The notes beneath the pieces are model-generated. The model worked only from the letters and a program-made list of their open reading frames with translations, did not search any database and was not told the origin of the DNA. A stretch of DNA of 64,000 nt from Candidatus Formimonas warabiya. GTDB lineage: Bacteria; Bacillota; Dehalobacteriia; Dehalobacteriales; Dehalobacteriaceae. The position numbers were made by a program, and so were the translations under genes. Below are positions 17,362-25,748 of this stretch, in pieces (positions within the stretch are counted from its first letter, which is position 1; the number at the start of each line of letters is the position of its first letter). The stretch lies in NCBI RefSeq assembly GCF_002777255.1, contig NZ_CP017634.1:5902903-5966902 (forward strand), read 5' to 3'.

Positions 17362-18864
17362 ATGGCAGCGTCGATGAAGCGGAATATTGCATTTTCGGTT
17401 CTTAATCAAGAAAAGATCGAAAAGATTCATGAAAAAAGCTTGTATTTAATGAAAAAAGTGGGCATGCGCATCAGCGGGGACCGGACCATCAAATTACTGA
17501 AAGAAAACGGAGTGACCGTGACGGCCGACGGCTTGATGCAGATCCCGGAAAAGCTGGTGGAAAAAGCGCTTAAGAGTGCACCCAAAGAGTTGATTCTCTA
17601 TACCCGGCAAGGGGAGCCTTCCATGATGATCAACAAGGCCGGGGAGCAGGAAGCCTGTCCGGAAGGGGCGGCAGCAGGCCGGGAGGCTTCTCCGACCCTA
17701 AAGAGGGGAAACCAGGTTTATTTCGGCACCCATGCGGACCAGCTGGAATTGGTGGACCCCTTTACAAACCAGGTGCGCAAGTTTCTCAAAAAAGATATTC
17801 AAACCATGTGCAAGGTTGCCGATTATCTGCCCAATATTTTCTTTGTCCTGTCTGTGGGCATGACGGCTGATGTTGATCCCAGGATCCAAACCCAAAGCAC
17901 TTTTATGGAGACCGTGAAAAATTTCAGCAAAACCATTAATTTTTCTTCTAATGACGTGGACTCCCTGAAGGATGTGATCAACATTGCGGCCACGGTGGCG
18001 GGCGGTCTGGATAAATTGCAGGAAAAGCCCTTTATTTTCAACTATTGCGAGCCGATTCCCCCCCTGACCCACCCGGTAGAAAGTACGGAAAAAATCTATA
18101 TCAGTGCGGAAAACCGGATTCCTTTTGTTTATATGCCCTATTGTATGATGGGGGGCACATCTCCCATGAGTATGGGAGCCACCCTGGCCCAATGCAATGC
18201 CGAGGCGCTCACCGGATTAGTCATTACGCAGCTCGTCAGTGAAGGGGCTCCCTTTATTTACGGCGCCATGCCGTCTATTTTCGATATGCGTACCACCATC
18301 GGCAGCTATGCGGCGCCGGAGTTCCATTTAGGGATTGCCGCCATGGCTGATCTGGTTTCTTATTATGGGCTGCCCTTTTATGGCACGGCCGGTTGTTCTG
18401 ATGCCAAGGTCCTTGACGAGCAAGCGGTGGCAGAGGCGACGATGGAGATTTTCTCCACCATTTTAAGCAAAGCCCATATCATTCATGATGTGGGGGTGAT
18501 GGACCACTGCAACAGTGTTTCTCCTGAATTGGTGGTTTTGGCCGACGAAATTATTGAAGGCTTAAAGTATTACGCCCAAGGGGTAGATGTTTGCGAAGAA
18601 GACTTTGCCCTTGATGTCATTGAAAAGGTAGGGCCGGGAGGCCATTATCTGACCGAACTCCATACCAGTGAAAATTTCAAAAAAGTCTGGTATCCCAGCC
18701 TGTTCAGCCGTAAAATGCAGAACGGTCATTTCTCTGAGGTGCGCGATAAGATTAAAAAGAAGATCAAAAACATTGTGGAAGATCATCAAGTTCCTCAACT
18801 GGACTCCGCCGTATTAAAAGACCTGGAGAAGTGGGAGGAAAAGCTTGGCCTATCCATCAAATAG
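17362..18864 (+). CDS. MttB-superfamily corrinoid methyltransferase 1
   Basis: 500 residues, the longest of the six MttB homologues here, ATG after GAAAGGAGTAACACC. Family marks are the IHEKSLYLMKKVGM opening helix, the GGTSPMS loop (~270), the SDAK motif (~350) and VGPGGHYLTELHT (~425). MttB-type TIM-barrel enzymes move a methyl group from a methylated amine to Co(I) of a corrinoid protein. There is no in-frame TAG, so this is a non-pyrrolysine member like glycine betaine methyltransferase MtgB. An insertion at ~88-118, including PEGAAAGREASP, is absent from the other five. No corrinoid gene is in this operon; those at 38853 and 40485 could serve. Substrate unknown. Confidence 0.9.
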   Translation: MAASMKRNIAFSVLNQEKIEKIHEKSLYLMKKVGMRISGDRTIKLLKENGVTVTADGLMQIPEKLVEKALKSAPKELILYTRQGEPSMMINKAGEQEACPEGAAAGREASPTLKRGNQVYFGTHADQLELVDPFTNQVRKFLKKDIQTMCKVADYLPNIFFVLSVGMTADVDPRIQTQSTFMETVKNFSKTINFSSNDVDSLKDVINIAATVAGGLDKLQEKPFIFNYCEPIPPLTHPVESTEKIYISAENRIPFVYMPYCMMGGTSPMSMGATLAQCNAEALTGLVITQLVSEGAPFIYGAMPSIFDMRTTIGSYAAPEFHLGIAAMADLVSYYGLPFYGTAGCSDAKVLDEQAVAEATMEIFSTILSKAHIIHDVGVMDHCNSVSPELVVLADEIIEGLKYYAQGVDVCEEDFALDVIEKVGPGGHYLTELHTSENFKKVWYPSLFSRKMQNGHFSEVRDKIKKKIKNIVEDHQVPQLDSAVLKDLEKWEEKLGLSIK

Positions 18865-18911
18865 TCCGGAAAAATTGAGGCGGTCGGAGAGAAAAGGAGG
18901 GGACATAACAG

Positions 18912-19703
18912 ATGATTTTTTGGCAAGGTCATGATTTAGGCATCAATTATATTCGGGCCCGGAAAAACCATGTGTGCTACGGCATGGGGCTGGGAATTAT
19001 TCTTTTGAATGACGCCTATCCCGGTTTCCCGGGTGACGTGCGCAATGCCAGTGCTTTCAATTACCCCATTCAATATGAAATTGCGGAAGGGGTGACAAAT
19101 AAGACCCTGGTTTATGATGAGAACCCGGGCCAATGCCGGGAAGCGGTGATTGCAGCGGCAAAAAAATTGGAACGGCTGGGGTGCCGGGCGGTTGCCGCTG
19201 AATGCGGATATTTTGCCTTTTTTCAGAAAGATGTGGCGGCGGCGGTGGACGTACCGGTATTTATGTCCAGTTTATTGCAGGTGCCCTTTATTCAACAAGT
19301 AATTGGTCCCCAGAAGCTGGTGGGAATTATTTGTGCCCAGAAGCAGTATCTCAGTGAGGAACATTTGCGCAATGTAGGCGTGCAGGCGGGAAGCAATTAC
19401 GTGATTGCCGGCGCCCAGGATGAATACGGGTGTTCCGAGTTCGATAATTTATGGAATCCTTTGAAGCGGCCGGAATTTCCGGAAGCGTATTACGCCAAGG
19501 CTGAGGAGCAAATGATCCGAACGGCCAAAGATTTTATCAAAGCTTACCCCCGGATCGGCGCGATCATGCTGGAATGTACCGGGATGCAGCCCTTTGCCCG
19601 GGCCATTCAGCGCGAAGTGGACCTTCCCGTGTTTAGCTGGGGCACCCTTCTGGATTATGCTTTTTCCGTGGTAGCGCACCGGGATTATTACGGTCACGTG
19701 TAA
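18912..19703 (+). CDS. Aspartate/glutamate racemase-family protein
   Basis: 263 residues; ATG 11 bases after AAAAGGAGGGG. Two cysteines sit in the positions of the family's acid/base pair: AAECGYF (Cys98) and MLECTGM (Cys222). The family covers Asp/Glu racemases, hydantoin racemases, maleate isomerases and arylmalonate decarboxylases. Having both cysteines favours a racemase or isomerase acting at a carbon next to a carboxylate. Placed between two MttB genes, it may convert the stereochemistry of the amino acid left after demethylation, or of the substrate itself. Confidence 0.78.
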   Translation: MIFWQGHDLGINYIRARKNHVCYGMGLGIILLNDAYPGFPGDVRNASAFNYPIQYEIAEGVTNKTLVYDENPGQCREAVIAAAKKLERLGCRAVAAECGYFAFFQKDVAAAVDVPVFMSSLLQVPFIQQVIGPQKLVGIICAQKQYLSEEHLRNVGVQAGSNYVIAGAQDEYGCSEFDNLWNPLKRPEFPEAYYAKAEEQMIRTAKDFIKAYPRIGAIMLECTGMQPFARAIQREVDLPVFSWGTLLDYAFSVVAHRDYYGHV

Positions 19704-19737
19704 GGTGATTTTTCGGGGCAGGAAAGGGTTGATGTGA

Positions 19738-21126
19738 ATGAGACCGAGACAGGATTTTTTAAAGTCAGAAGAAGTGGAAAAGCTGCATGAGGCGACGGCC
19801 TATGTTTTGTCCAGGGTGGGACTGAGGTTTCAGCATGACAAAGGCCGTCACCTTTTTCAAAAGCATGGGGCCAAAGTCGAGGGGGAGACGGTTTTTATTC
19901 CCGAAAAGCTTGTGCACCAGGCCTTGTCTTCCGTGCCGGAATCTTTTGTGTTACATGGCCGGGAAAAGGATCAGGATGTACGGGTAGGGGGAGAGGATGC
20001 CGTCTTTGCCTCCGCTTCCGGTCCGGTCTATGTGCGCAGGGGAGCCAAGAAGTATTTGGCCCAGGATGAGGACTTTATCAATTTTATCAAGCTCACGGAA
20101 ACCAGTACGGTGCTCGGGGTTACCAATTATATCATGGTGGAGCCCCAGGACATTCTTCCGGAAAAAAGAAAGATGCATCAGGTGGCGGCTTGTTTAAAGT
20201 ACTCTACCAAACCATTGACCGGCATTACCATGGGCGAGGGATTGACCCGCAGTTGTTTTGATTTAGTGGAAAGATTTTATGGCGGCTGGCAAGAAAACCG
20301 GTTATTGGGGATCATCAGTCCCATTTCTCCCCTGGTCTATGATGCGCAAATGATCAACCATATGATGGATTATGCTGAAGCTGGCCAACCGGTGTTAATT
20401 ACTCCTTGCTCTTTGCCGGGAGCGACCAGTCCGGTGAGTCTTTCCGGGACTCTGGTCGTTGATAATGCCCAGGTCCTGGCCGGGATTGTGTTCAGCCAGT
20501 TAATCCGTCCGGGCTTGCCCGTTATTTACGGAAACACTTCCACGGCCTGTGACTTGCGCTATGCCTCTCCCGCCATCGGCGCGCCGGAAACAGGGCTGAT
20601 CACCCTGGCCGCGGCGCAATTAAGCAAATATTATGGGATTCCCTGCCGGTCGGGAGGCTGCCTGACCGATGCCAAGGTGCCTGATATGCAGGCCGGCCTG
20701 GAGTCCATGCTGACGATCATGCCTGCCCTGATGGGCGGGGTAGATTTTATCCTGCAATCCTGCGGCATTTTAGAGTCTTTTCATACCCTAAGCTACGAGA
20801 AGTTTCTCATCGATGAGCAGACCCTGGGCATCGTGAAGCGATTTGGGGCCGGTTTTGAGATCAATGATGCGTTGGTGGCTTTAGATATGATTCAGCATCT
20901 GGGTCCCGGTGCGAATTTCCTGGGGGAATCTCATACCGCAGCCCATTTTCGCACCGAACAGTACATTCCTCCCTTGTTTTCCCGGGAGGGGTTTGCCCAG
21001 TGGGAAAAAGAGGGCGCTTTAACCCTGGAGCAAAAAGGGGGCCGGTTGGTGGAACAAAGGTTGGGCCAGTATGCGGAACCGGACCTGACCAAAGAACAGG
21101 AGCAGTCGTTGAGGGAGTATTTGTAA
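19738..21126 (+). CDS. MttB-superfamily corrinoid methyltransferase 2
   Basis: 462 residues; the ATG follows GGAAAGGG with an 11-base gap. It has the opening helix (EEVEKLHEATAYVLSRVGL), the PGATSPVSLSG loop (~228-238), LTDAKVPDMQAGLES (~308) and LGPGANFLGESHT (~385). The corrinoid methyltransferase role is as for the family. There is no internal TAG, so it is a non-pyrrolysine type. It is clearly diverged from MttB-1 in the same operon, so the two probably act on different methylated substrates or on successive methyl groups of one compound. Confidence 0.9.
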   Translation: MRPRQDFLKSEEVEKLHEATAYVLSRVGLRFQHDKGRHLFQKHGAKVEGETVFIPEKLVHQALSSVPESFVLHGREKDQDVRVGGEDAVFASASGPVYVRRGAKKYLAQDEDFINFIKLTETSTVLGVTNYIMVEPQDILPEKRKMHQVAACLKYSTKPLTGITMGEGLTRSCFDLVERFYGGWQENRLLGIISPISPLVYDAQMINHMMDYAEAGQPVLITPCSLPGATSPVSLSGTLVVDNAQVLAGIVFSQLIRPGLPVIYGNTSTACDLRYASPAIGAPETGLITLAAAQLSKYYGIPCRSGGCLTDAKVPDMQAGLESMLTIMPALMGGVDFILQSCGILESFHTLSYEKFLIDEQTLGIVKRFGAGFEINDALVALDMIQHLGPGANFLGESHTAAHFRTEQYIPPLFSREGFAQWEKEGALTLEQKGGRLVEQRLGQYAEPDLTKEQEQSLREYL

Positions 21127-21148
21127 AAAGTGAAGGGAGATTAGAAAG

Positions 21149-21997
21149 ATGGGGAAAAAGAAAAGTATCGTCGATTTTATGCGCATGAAAAAAGAGGGAG
21201 AACCGGTTACCTGGGTTACGGCCTATGATTTTCCCATGGCGTCTTTTGCCCAGCAAGCCGGCATTGACATGATCCTGGTGGGAGATTCCTTAGGCATGGT
21301 TGTCTTAGGATACAAAGGAACCAATCCGGTGACCATGGAGGATTGTATTTCTCATTGTCAAGCTGTGCGCAGGGGAGCGCCCAATACCTGGATCGTAGGG
21401 GATATGCCTTTTATGTCGTACCAGATATCGGATGCGGATGCTGTTGCCAATGCCGGGCGCTTTATCAAAGAAGCGGATGTAGATTGTGTCAAACTGGAAG
21501 GCGGGCAGCGCGTCGCCAGCCGGATCAAAGCGATTACCGATGCCGGCATCCTGGTGATCGGCCACATTGGTTTGACCCCTCAAAGTTCCGGACAATTGGG
21601 CGGTTTTCTCGCTCAGGGCCGGGATGTAAAAAATGCCCGGGCCTTGATCAAAGATGCTTTGGCGGTTCAGGAGGCGGGGGCCTATGCCATTTTAGTGGAG
21701 GCGGTTCCTCCCGAAGTGACCGGGTTTATGCAAAAGAAGCTGGAGATCCCGGTTTACAGCATCGGCGCCGGACCTGCCGACGGCCAGTTAATTATTTGCG
21801 GCGATATGCTGGGGATGTTCCAGGCCTTTACACCAAAATTTGTGAAAAAGTATGCCAATGTGGCGGAAATAGAAATCAATGCGTTTAAAGACTATGCCGA
21901 TGATGTCCGGACCGGAAGATTTCCTGCTGATGAACATGTTTACCACATTTTAGAACCCATCGAGGAATTTGAAAAGATGTTCAGAGAGTTTGCCTAA
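21149..21997 (+). CDS. panB: PanB-like ketoacid hydroxymethyltransferase
   Basis: 282 residues. All PanB active-site residues are visible: the Mg ligands Asp46 (VGDSLG), Asp85 (GDMPFM) and Glu117 with Lys115 (VKLEGG), and Glu184 (LVEAVPPE). The known reaction joins 5,10-methylene-tetrahydrofolate and 3-methyl-2-oxobutanoate to give ketopantoate, the first step of pantothenate synthesis. No panC, panD or panE gene is nearby. It is embedded, with 22- and 47-base gaps, between MttB-2 and a Liv-type transporter. Either the operon makes or breaks a hydroxymethyl keto acid with folate-bound C1 as partner, or this is the cell's ordinary PanB in an odd place. The chemistry call is firm, the pathway open. 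Confidence 0.87.
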   Translation: MGKKKSIVDFMRMKKEGEPVTWVTAYDFPMASFAQQAGIDMILVGDSLGMVVLGYKGTNPVTMEDCISHCQAVRRGAPNTWIVGDMPFMSYQISDADAVANAGRFIKEADVDCVKLEGGQRVASRIKAITDAGILVIGHIGLTPQSSGQLGGFLAQGRDVKNARALIKDALAVQEAGAYAILVEAVPPEVTGFMQKKLEIPVYSIGAGPADGQLIICGDMLGMFQAFTPKFVKKYANVAEIEINAFKDYADDVRTGRFPADEHVYHILEPIEEFEKMFREFA

Positions 21998-22044
21998 GGG
22001 ACAGGCAGCGGCTTTCTGAAACTGAACAAAAGGGGGACAGGACA

Positions 22045-22947
22045 GTGGACATATTGCAGTATTGGGATGTACTGGTTACCGCCATATTACGGGGAGGACT
22101 CTATTCATTAATGGCAATCGGTCTCTCCCTGGTATTCGGGGTGATGAACATCGCTAACTTTGCCCATGGAGAGTTTTATATGATTGGCGCCTACTTTGCC
22201 TTTTTTGCTTTTTCCACCTTTGGCATGAATCCCATTATCAGTATTGTGGTGGCAGGATTGTTGGCCTTTATCGTCGGCGCCATTGTAGAAAAAAGCCTTT
22301 TTTATCCGCTCCGGCAACGCAGCAAAAAGGATTGGCTGATGAATACCTTCTTGCTCACCCTGGGCGTATCCATCATCCTGCAAAACGGGGTGAAACTGCT
22401 CTGGGGATCTACCTACCGGGGCATTACGGCCTACTGGCCGGGAAGGATTAAGCTGGGATCCGGCGGCATGGAAATCGCCAATGACCGGGTGGTGGGATTT
22501 TTCATTGCCGTATTCGCCATTGCCGCCTTTGTGTACTTTCTGAACAAAACCAGGATCGGCCGGGCGATCCGGGCCGTATCCCAGGATGAGACCGGGGCCA
22601 GTTTAGTAGGCGTAGACCTGAAAATGATTCATACGTTAACCTTTGCCCTAAGTTGTATGATGGCCGCCTTAGCCGGAGCCTGCCTTTTATCCATTACTCC
22701 GGCCTACCCGGTCATGGGCGTCAACCCGCTCTATAAATCATGGTTTGTTTTAATCCTGGTCGGCATGGGGAACGTGGGCGCCAGTATTGTGGGGGGGCTG
22801 ATCGTGGGCTTGCTGGAAACGATCTCATACTTCCAATTTGGGGCCGGCTGGCAGGATGTTATTAGCTTGACCATCATCATCCTGATTCTGCTCTTTAAGC
22901 CAAACGGGATATTTGGCAAAAAAGGCGTCAAGAGTGCGGTAGAATAG
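22045..22947 (+). CDS. livH: Liv-type ABC transporter permease LivH, system 1
   Basis: 300 residues with about eight hydrophobic segments and the LivH signature GLSLVFGVMNIANFAHGEFYMIGAY near the N-terminus. The GTG start follows AGGGGGACAG. It is one of the two membrane subunits of a branched-chain-amino-acid-type importer completed by the next four genes. A closely similar copy is at 56875-57744. Given the operon, the cargo may be an N-methylated amino acid or betaine rather than leucine. Confidence 0.92.
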   Translation: MDILQYWDVLVTAILRGGLYSLMAIGLSLVFGVMNIANFAHGEFYMIGAYFAFFAFSTFGMNPIISIVVAGLLAFIVGAIVEKSLFYPLRQRSKKDWLMNTFLLTLGVSIILQNGVKLLWGSTYRGITAYWPGRIKLGSGGMEIANDRVVGFFIAVFAIAAFVYFLNKTRIGRAIRAVSQDETGASLVGVDLKMIHTLTFALSCMMAALAGACLLSITPAYPVMGVNPLYKSWFVLILVGMGNVGASIVGGLIVGLLETISYFQFGAGWQDVISLTIIILILLFKPNGIFGKKGVKSAVE

Positions 22948-22973
22948 AAGATTACAAGTGGGAGAGATGACGA

Positions 22974-24035
22974 ATGGAAAGCAACAAAATAGAAACAGGG
23001 CTCGGCAAGGGAGTTCTGAAGAACTGCCTGCATAAATTTGGAATTACCCCCTTCGGGGCAGCTCTGCTGTTAATTCTGGCTTTTGCCCCCATCTTGATTC
23101 AGGACGAATTTATGATCCGGCTCTTAATTTCCAGTCTCATGTTCGGCGCCCTGGCCATGTCCTTTGACTTTACTGCCGGCTATATCAATATCTGCAACTT
23201 CGGCTATGCGGCCTTTTGGGGGTTAGGAGCCTATACATCGGCGATTCTGGCAGACAAAATAGGGATGTCTCCCTGGCTGGGCATGATCTGCGGGGCAATT
23301 TTAGCGGCCATACTGGGATTTGGTCTGGGCCTGCTCACGATCAGATTGGGCGGAATCTTTGCCTCCTGTATGACCTGGTTCGTGGCTCTGGCCATGATGT
23401 CGGTAGCGGCAAACTGGGTGGAACTGACGCGAGGGAACTCCGGGATGACGGTGAAAGCCCTTTTTGACACGGTGGAAAACCTTCCTTATTACTATGTGAT
23501 GTTTGCCATAGTCATTTTGATTTATTTGGTGTTGACCTACATTACCAAATCCAATGTGGGCATGGCCTTCCGGGCCATTGGACAGGACTTGGAAGCCGCA
23601 GCCTCCTCAGGAATCAATGCCACTAAATACAAGGTGCTGAACTTTACTATCTCTTGCGGGATGGCCGGCCTTATTGGGGGATTTTATGCCCACTACATCG
23701 GTGTTTTGACCCCCCAAGTCATGCATACCAGCCATACCGTGGAGATGATGGCGATTGCCTATATCGGCGGCCGGGGGACAATTTGGGGAGGGCTGGCATG
23801 CGCCATGCTGATGATTCCGGCCATGGAATACCTGAAAGACTTGATGGAACTGCGCCTCATTATGTACGGCGCCTTGATGATTCTTGTGATGATCTTTTAT
23901 CCCAAAGGTTTGGCCGGGCTTTGGCAGAGTCTGGTTGCTCTGGCATGCAAAAGAAATCTTTTCGCCAAATTATTTGGAGCGGATAAAGACAGGCCGAGTG
24001 AAAGAGAGAAGACAGACAGTACGGGAACCTTATAA
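22974..24035 (+). CDS. livM: Liv-type ABC transporter permease LivM, system 1
   Basis: 353 residues; second membrane subunit of the importer. LivM marks are MFGALAMSFDFTAGYINICNFGYAAFWGLGAY (~45-76), the cytoplasmic coupling segment FRAIGQDLEAAASSGINATKYK (~200) and IGGRGTIWG (~263). The N-terminus carries a short cytoplasmic stretch before the first membrane helix. It is encoded 26 bases after livH and 35 bases before livG. Confidence 0.92.
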   Translation: MESNKIETGLGKGVLKNCLHKFGITPFGAALLLILAFAPILIQDEFMIRLLISSLMFGALAMSFDFTAGYINICNFGYAAFWGLGAYTSAILADKIGMSPWLGMICGAILAAILGFGLGLLTIRLGGIFASCMTWFVALAMMSVAANWVELTRGNSGMTVKALFDTVENLPYYYVMFAIVILIYLVLTYITKSNVGMAFRAIGQDLEAAASSGINATKYKVLNFTISCGMAGLIGGFYAHYIGVLTPQVMHTSHTVEMMAIAYIGGRGTIWGGLACAMLMIPAMEYLKDLMELRLIMYGALMILVMIFYPKGLAGLWQSLVALACKRNLFAKLFGADKDRPSEREKTDSTGTL

Positions 24036-24070
24036 AGGATAAAATATTTTACAAAAAGCGGGTGGAAACA

Positions 24071-24793
24071 ATGATCTTAGAGACGGAAAAGGTTTGTAAA
24101 CGGTTTGGCGGATTGCAGGCCGTAAAAGAGGTTTCCCTCCAGGTAGAAAAAGGGCAAATTTTTGGATTAATCGGACCGAACGGGGCCGGAAAGACCACCT
24201 TCCTCAATTCCATTGCCGGGACTTACGCGCCGGAGAGCGGAAAAGTAATTTTCACCGGCAAGGATGTCACCGGGTACAGAGCAGATAAAATCTGTCATGC
24301 CGGAATGGCTAGAACCTATCAAATCGTGCGCTCCTTTCCCCAAATGACGGTGCGGGAAAACGTGATGGTGGGGGGGATTTTTGGCGGTAAACAAAGCAGG
24401 GAGAAGGCGGCCCGAAGAGCAGAGGAATTATTGGATTTTGTGGAATTCCCCCTCAGCCATGACCTGCTCGCCCAAAATTTAAATACTATCCAATTAAAAA
24501 GAATGGAAATGGCCCGGGCTCTGGCCACCAACTGCCATCTGCTATTATTGGACGAAGTGGCGGCAGGGTTAACCCCGGGAGAGCTAAACGACATTACCGC
24601 CTTAATCCGCAGGATACGTGATATGGGTATTACCATTATCATCGTAGAGCACCTGATGAAGCTGATTATGGATGTATGCGACCGCATTTCCGTGCTCTAT
24701 TTCGGGGAAAAGCTGGCGGAAGGCACACCTGAAGAAATTACGGAGAACGAAAAAGTAATCAAGGCATACCTGGGCGAAAATTATCTGCTTTAA
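24071..24793 (+). CDS. livG: Liv-type ABC transporter ATPase LivG, system 1
   Basis: About 240 residues from the ATG at 24071, 6 bases after GGGTGG; a GTG at 24062 is in frame but poorly placed. Walker A is GPNGAGKTT (~34-42) and Walker B is HLLLLDEVAAG (~159). The ABC signature is unusual: LNTIQLKRMEMARAL in place of a typical LSYGQ- or LSGGQ-type sequence. The paralogue at 60255 has the same change (LNTMQLKR). It powers the LivHM channel together with LivF. Confidence 0.9.
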   Translation: MILETEKVCKRFGGLQAVKEVSLQVEKGQIFGLIGPNGAGKTTFLNSIAGTYAPESGKVIFTGKDVTGYRADKICHAGMARTYQIVRSFPQMTVRENVMVGGIFGGKQSREKAARRAEELLDFVEFPLSHDLLAQNLNTIQLKRMEMARALATNCHLLLLDEVAAGLTPGELNDITALIRRIRDMGITIIIVEHLMKLIMDVCDRISVLYFGEKLAEGTPEEITENEKVIKAYLGENYLL

Positions 24794-24846
24794 CCTGGGC
24801 GCAAAAGACATCTCCCGGAGATATTCAGGAAAGAGGAGGGAAAAAT

Positions 24847-25554
24847 GTGCTGGAATTAAAAAACGTCAATGTGGGTTATGGCTACCTCCAGGTCATATGG
24901 GACATATCCTTTCGGATCAATGAGGGTGAAGTGGTCGCTATCTTAGGTCCGAACGGGGCGGGGAAGACCACCACCTTGAAGACGGTCATGGGCATCTTAA
25001 AACCAAAGAGCGGAAAGATCCATTTTAATGGCAAAGATATCACCGGCACCACAACCAATGAGCTGGTCAAATTGGGTTTGGTATTTGTCCCCGAAGAACG
25101 GAACCTGTTTCCCGCCATGACAGTGCTGGAGAACCTGCTCATGGGCGCGTATACCGTGAAAGACAAGAATAAGATCACCCAAACCTTAGACTATATATAC
25201 ACCCTGTTTCCCCGGTTGGCAGAACGAAAAAAACAGCTGGCCGGGACCATGAGCGGGGGAGAGCGCCAGATGCTGGCCATTGCCCGGGGGCTTATGTCCG
25301 GTCCCAAAATGATTATGTTGGACGAACCCTCCATGGGATTATCGCCCCAAAACGTATTGTTAGTCTTTGAAACCATCGCGAAACTGCGCAAAGAAAAGGT
25401 GACCACACTGATTGTGGAGCAGAATGTGAACACGACCTTAAAGGTAGCGGACCGGGCCTATGTGATGGAGCAGGGCAGAATCGCCATGGCAGGCAGCAGC
25501 GCAGAATTGTCCAGTAATGATCATGTGCGAAAAATGTATCTGGGCATTGCCTAA
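24847..25554 (+). CDS. livF: Liv-type ABC transporter ATPase LivF, system 1
   Basis: 235 residues starting at GTG 24847, right after AGAGGAGGG; an ATG two bases earlier is out of frame. Walker A GPNGAGKTT, signature MSGGERQM and Walker B MIMLDEPSMGL are all standard. The second ATPase subunit of the importer. The final GIA is followed by a 194-base gap with two further ribosome-like sites before the binding-protein gene. Confidence 0.92.
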   Translation: MLELKNVNVGYGYLQVIWDISFRINEGEVVAILGPNGAGKTTTLKTVMGILKPKSGKIHFNGKDITGTTTNELVKLGLVFVPEERNLFPAMTVLENLLMGAYTVKDKNKITQTLDYIYTLFPRLAERKKQLAGTMSGGERQMLAIARGLMSGPKMIMLDEPSMGLSPQNVLLVFETIAKLRKEKVTTLIVEQNVNTTLKVADRAYVMEQGRIAMAGSSAELSSNDHVRKMYLGIA

Positions 25555-25748
25555 GGATCAATTACCCAAGGGTTTAGCCGGTTTGATATCCGATCGTTAA
25601 AATTGACAGGGGAAAAGGAGGTTGGCTGAAGTCATACAGACAGATTCAGGGAAAGGAGACTACTAATGAAGGGAGGGGAGAAATCAGGGTAAGGGTGGAT
25701 GCTGTTTAGTCATTTCTACTAAAAAGAGAAAAAAGGGGGTTTTGATTA

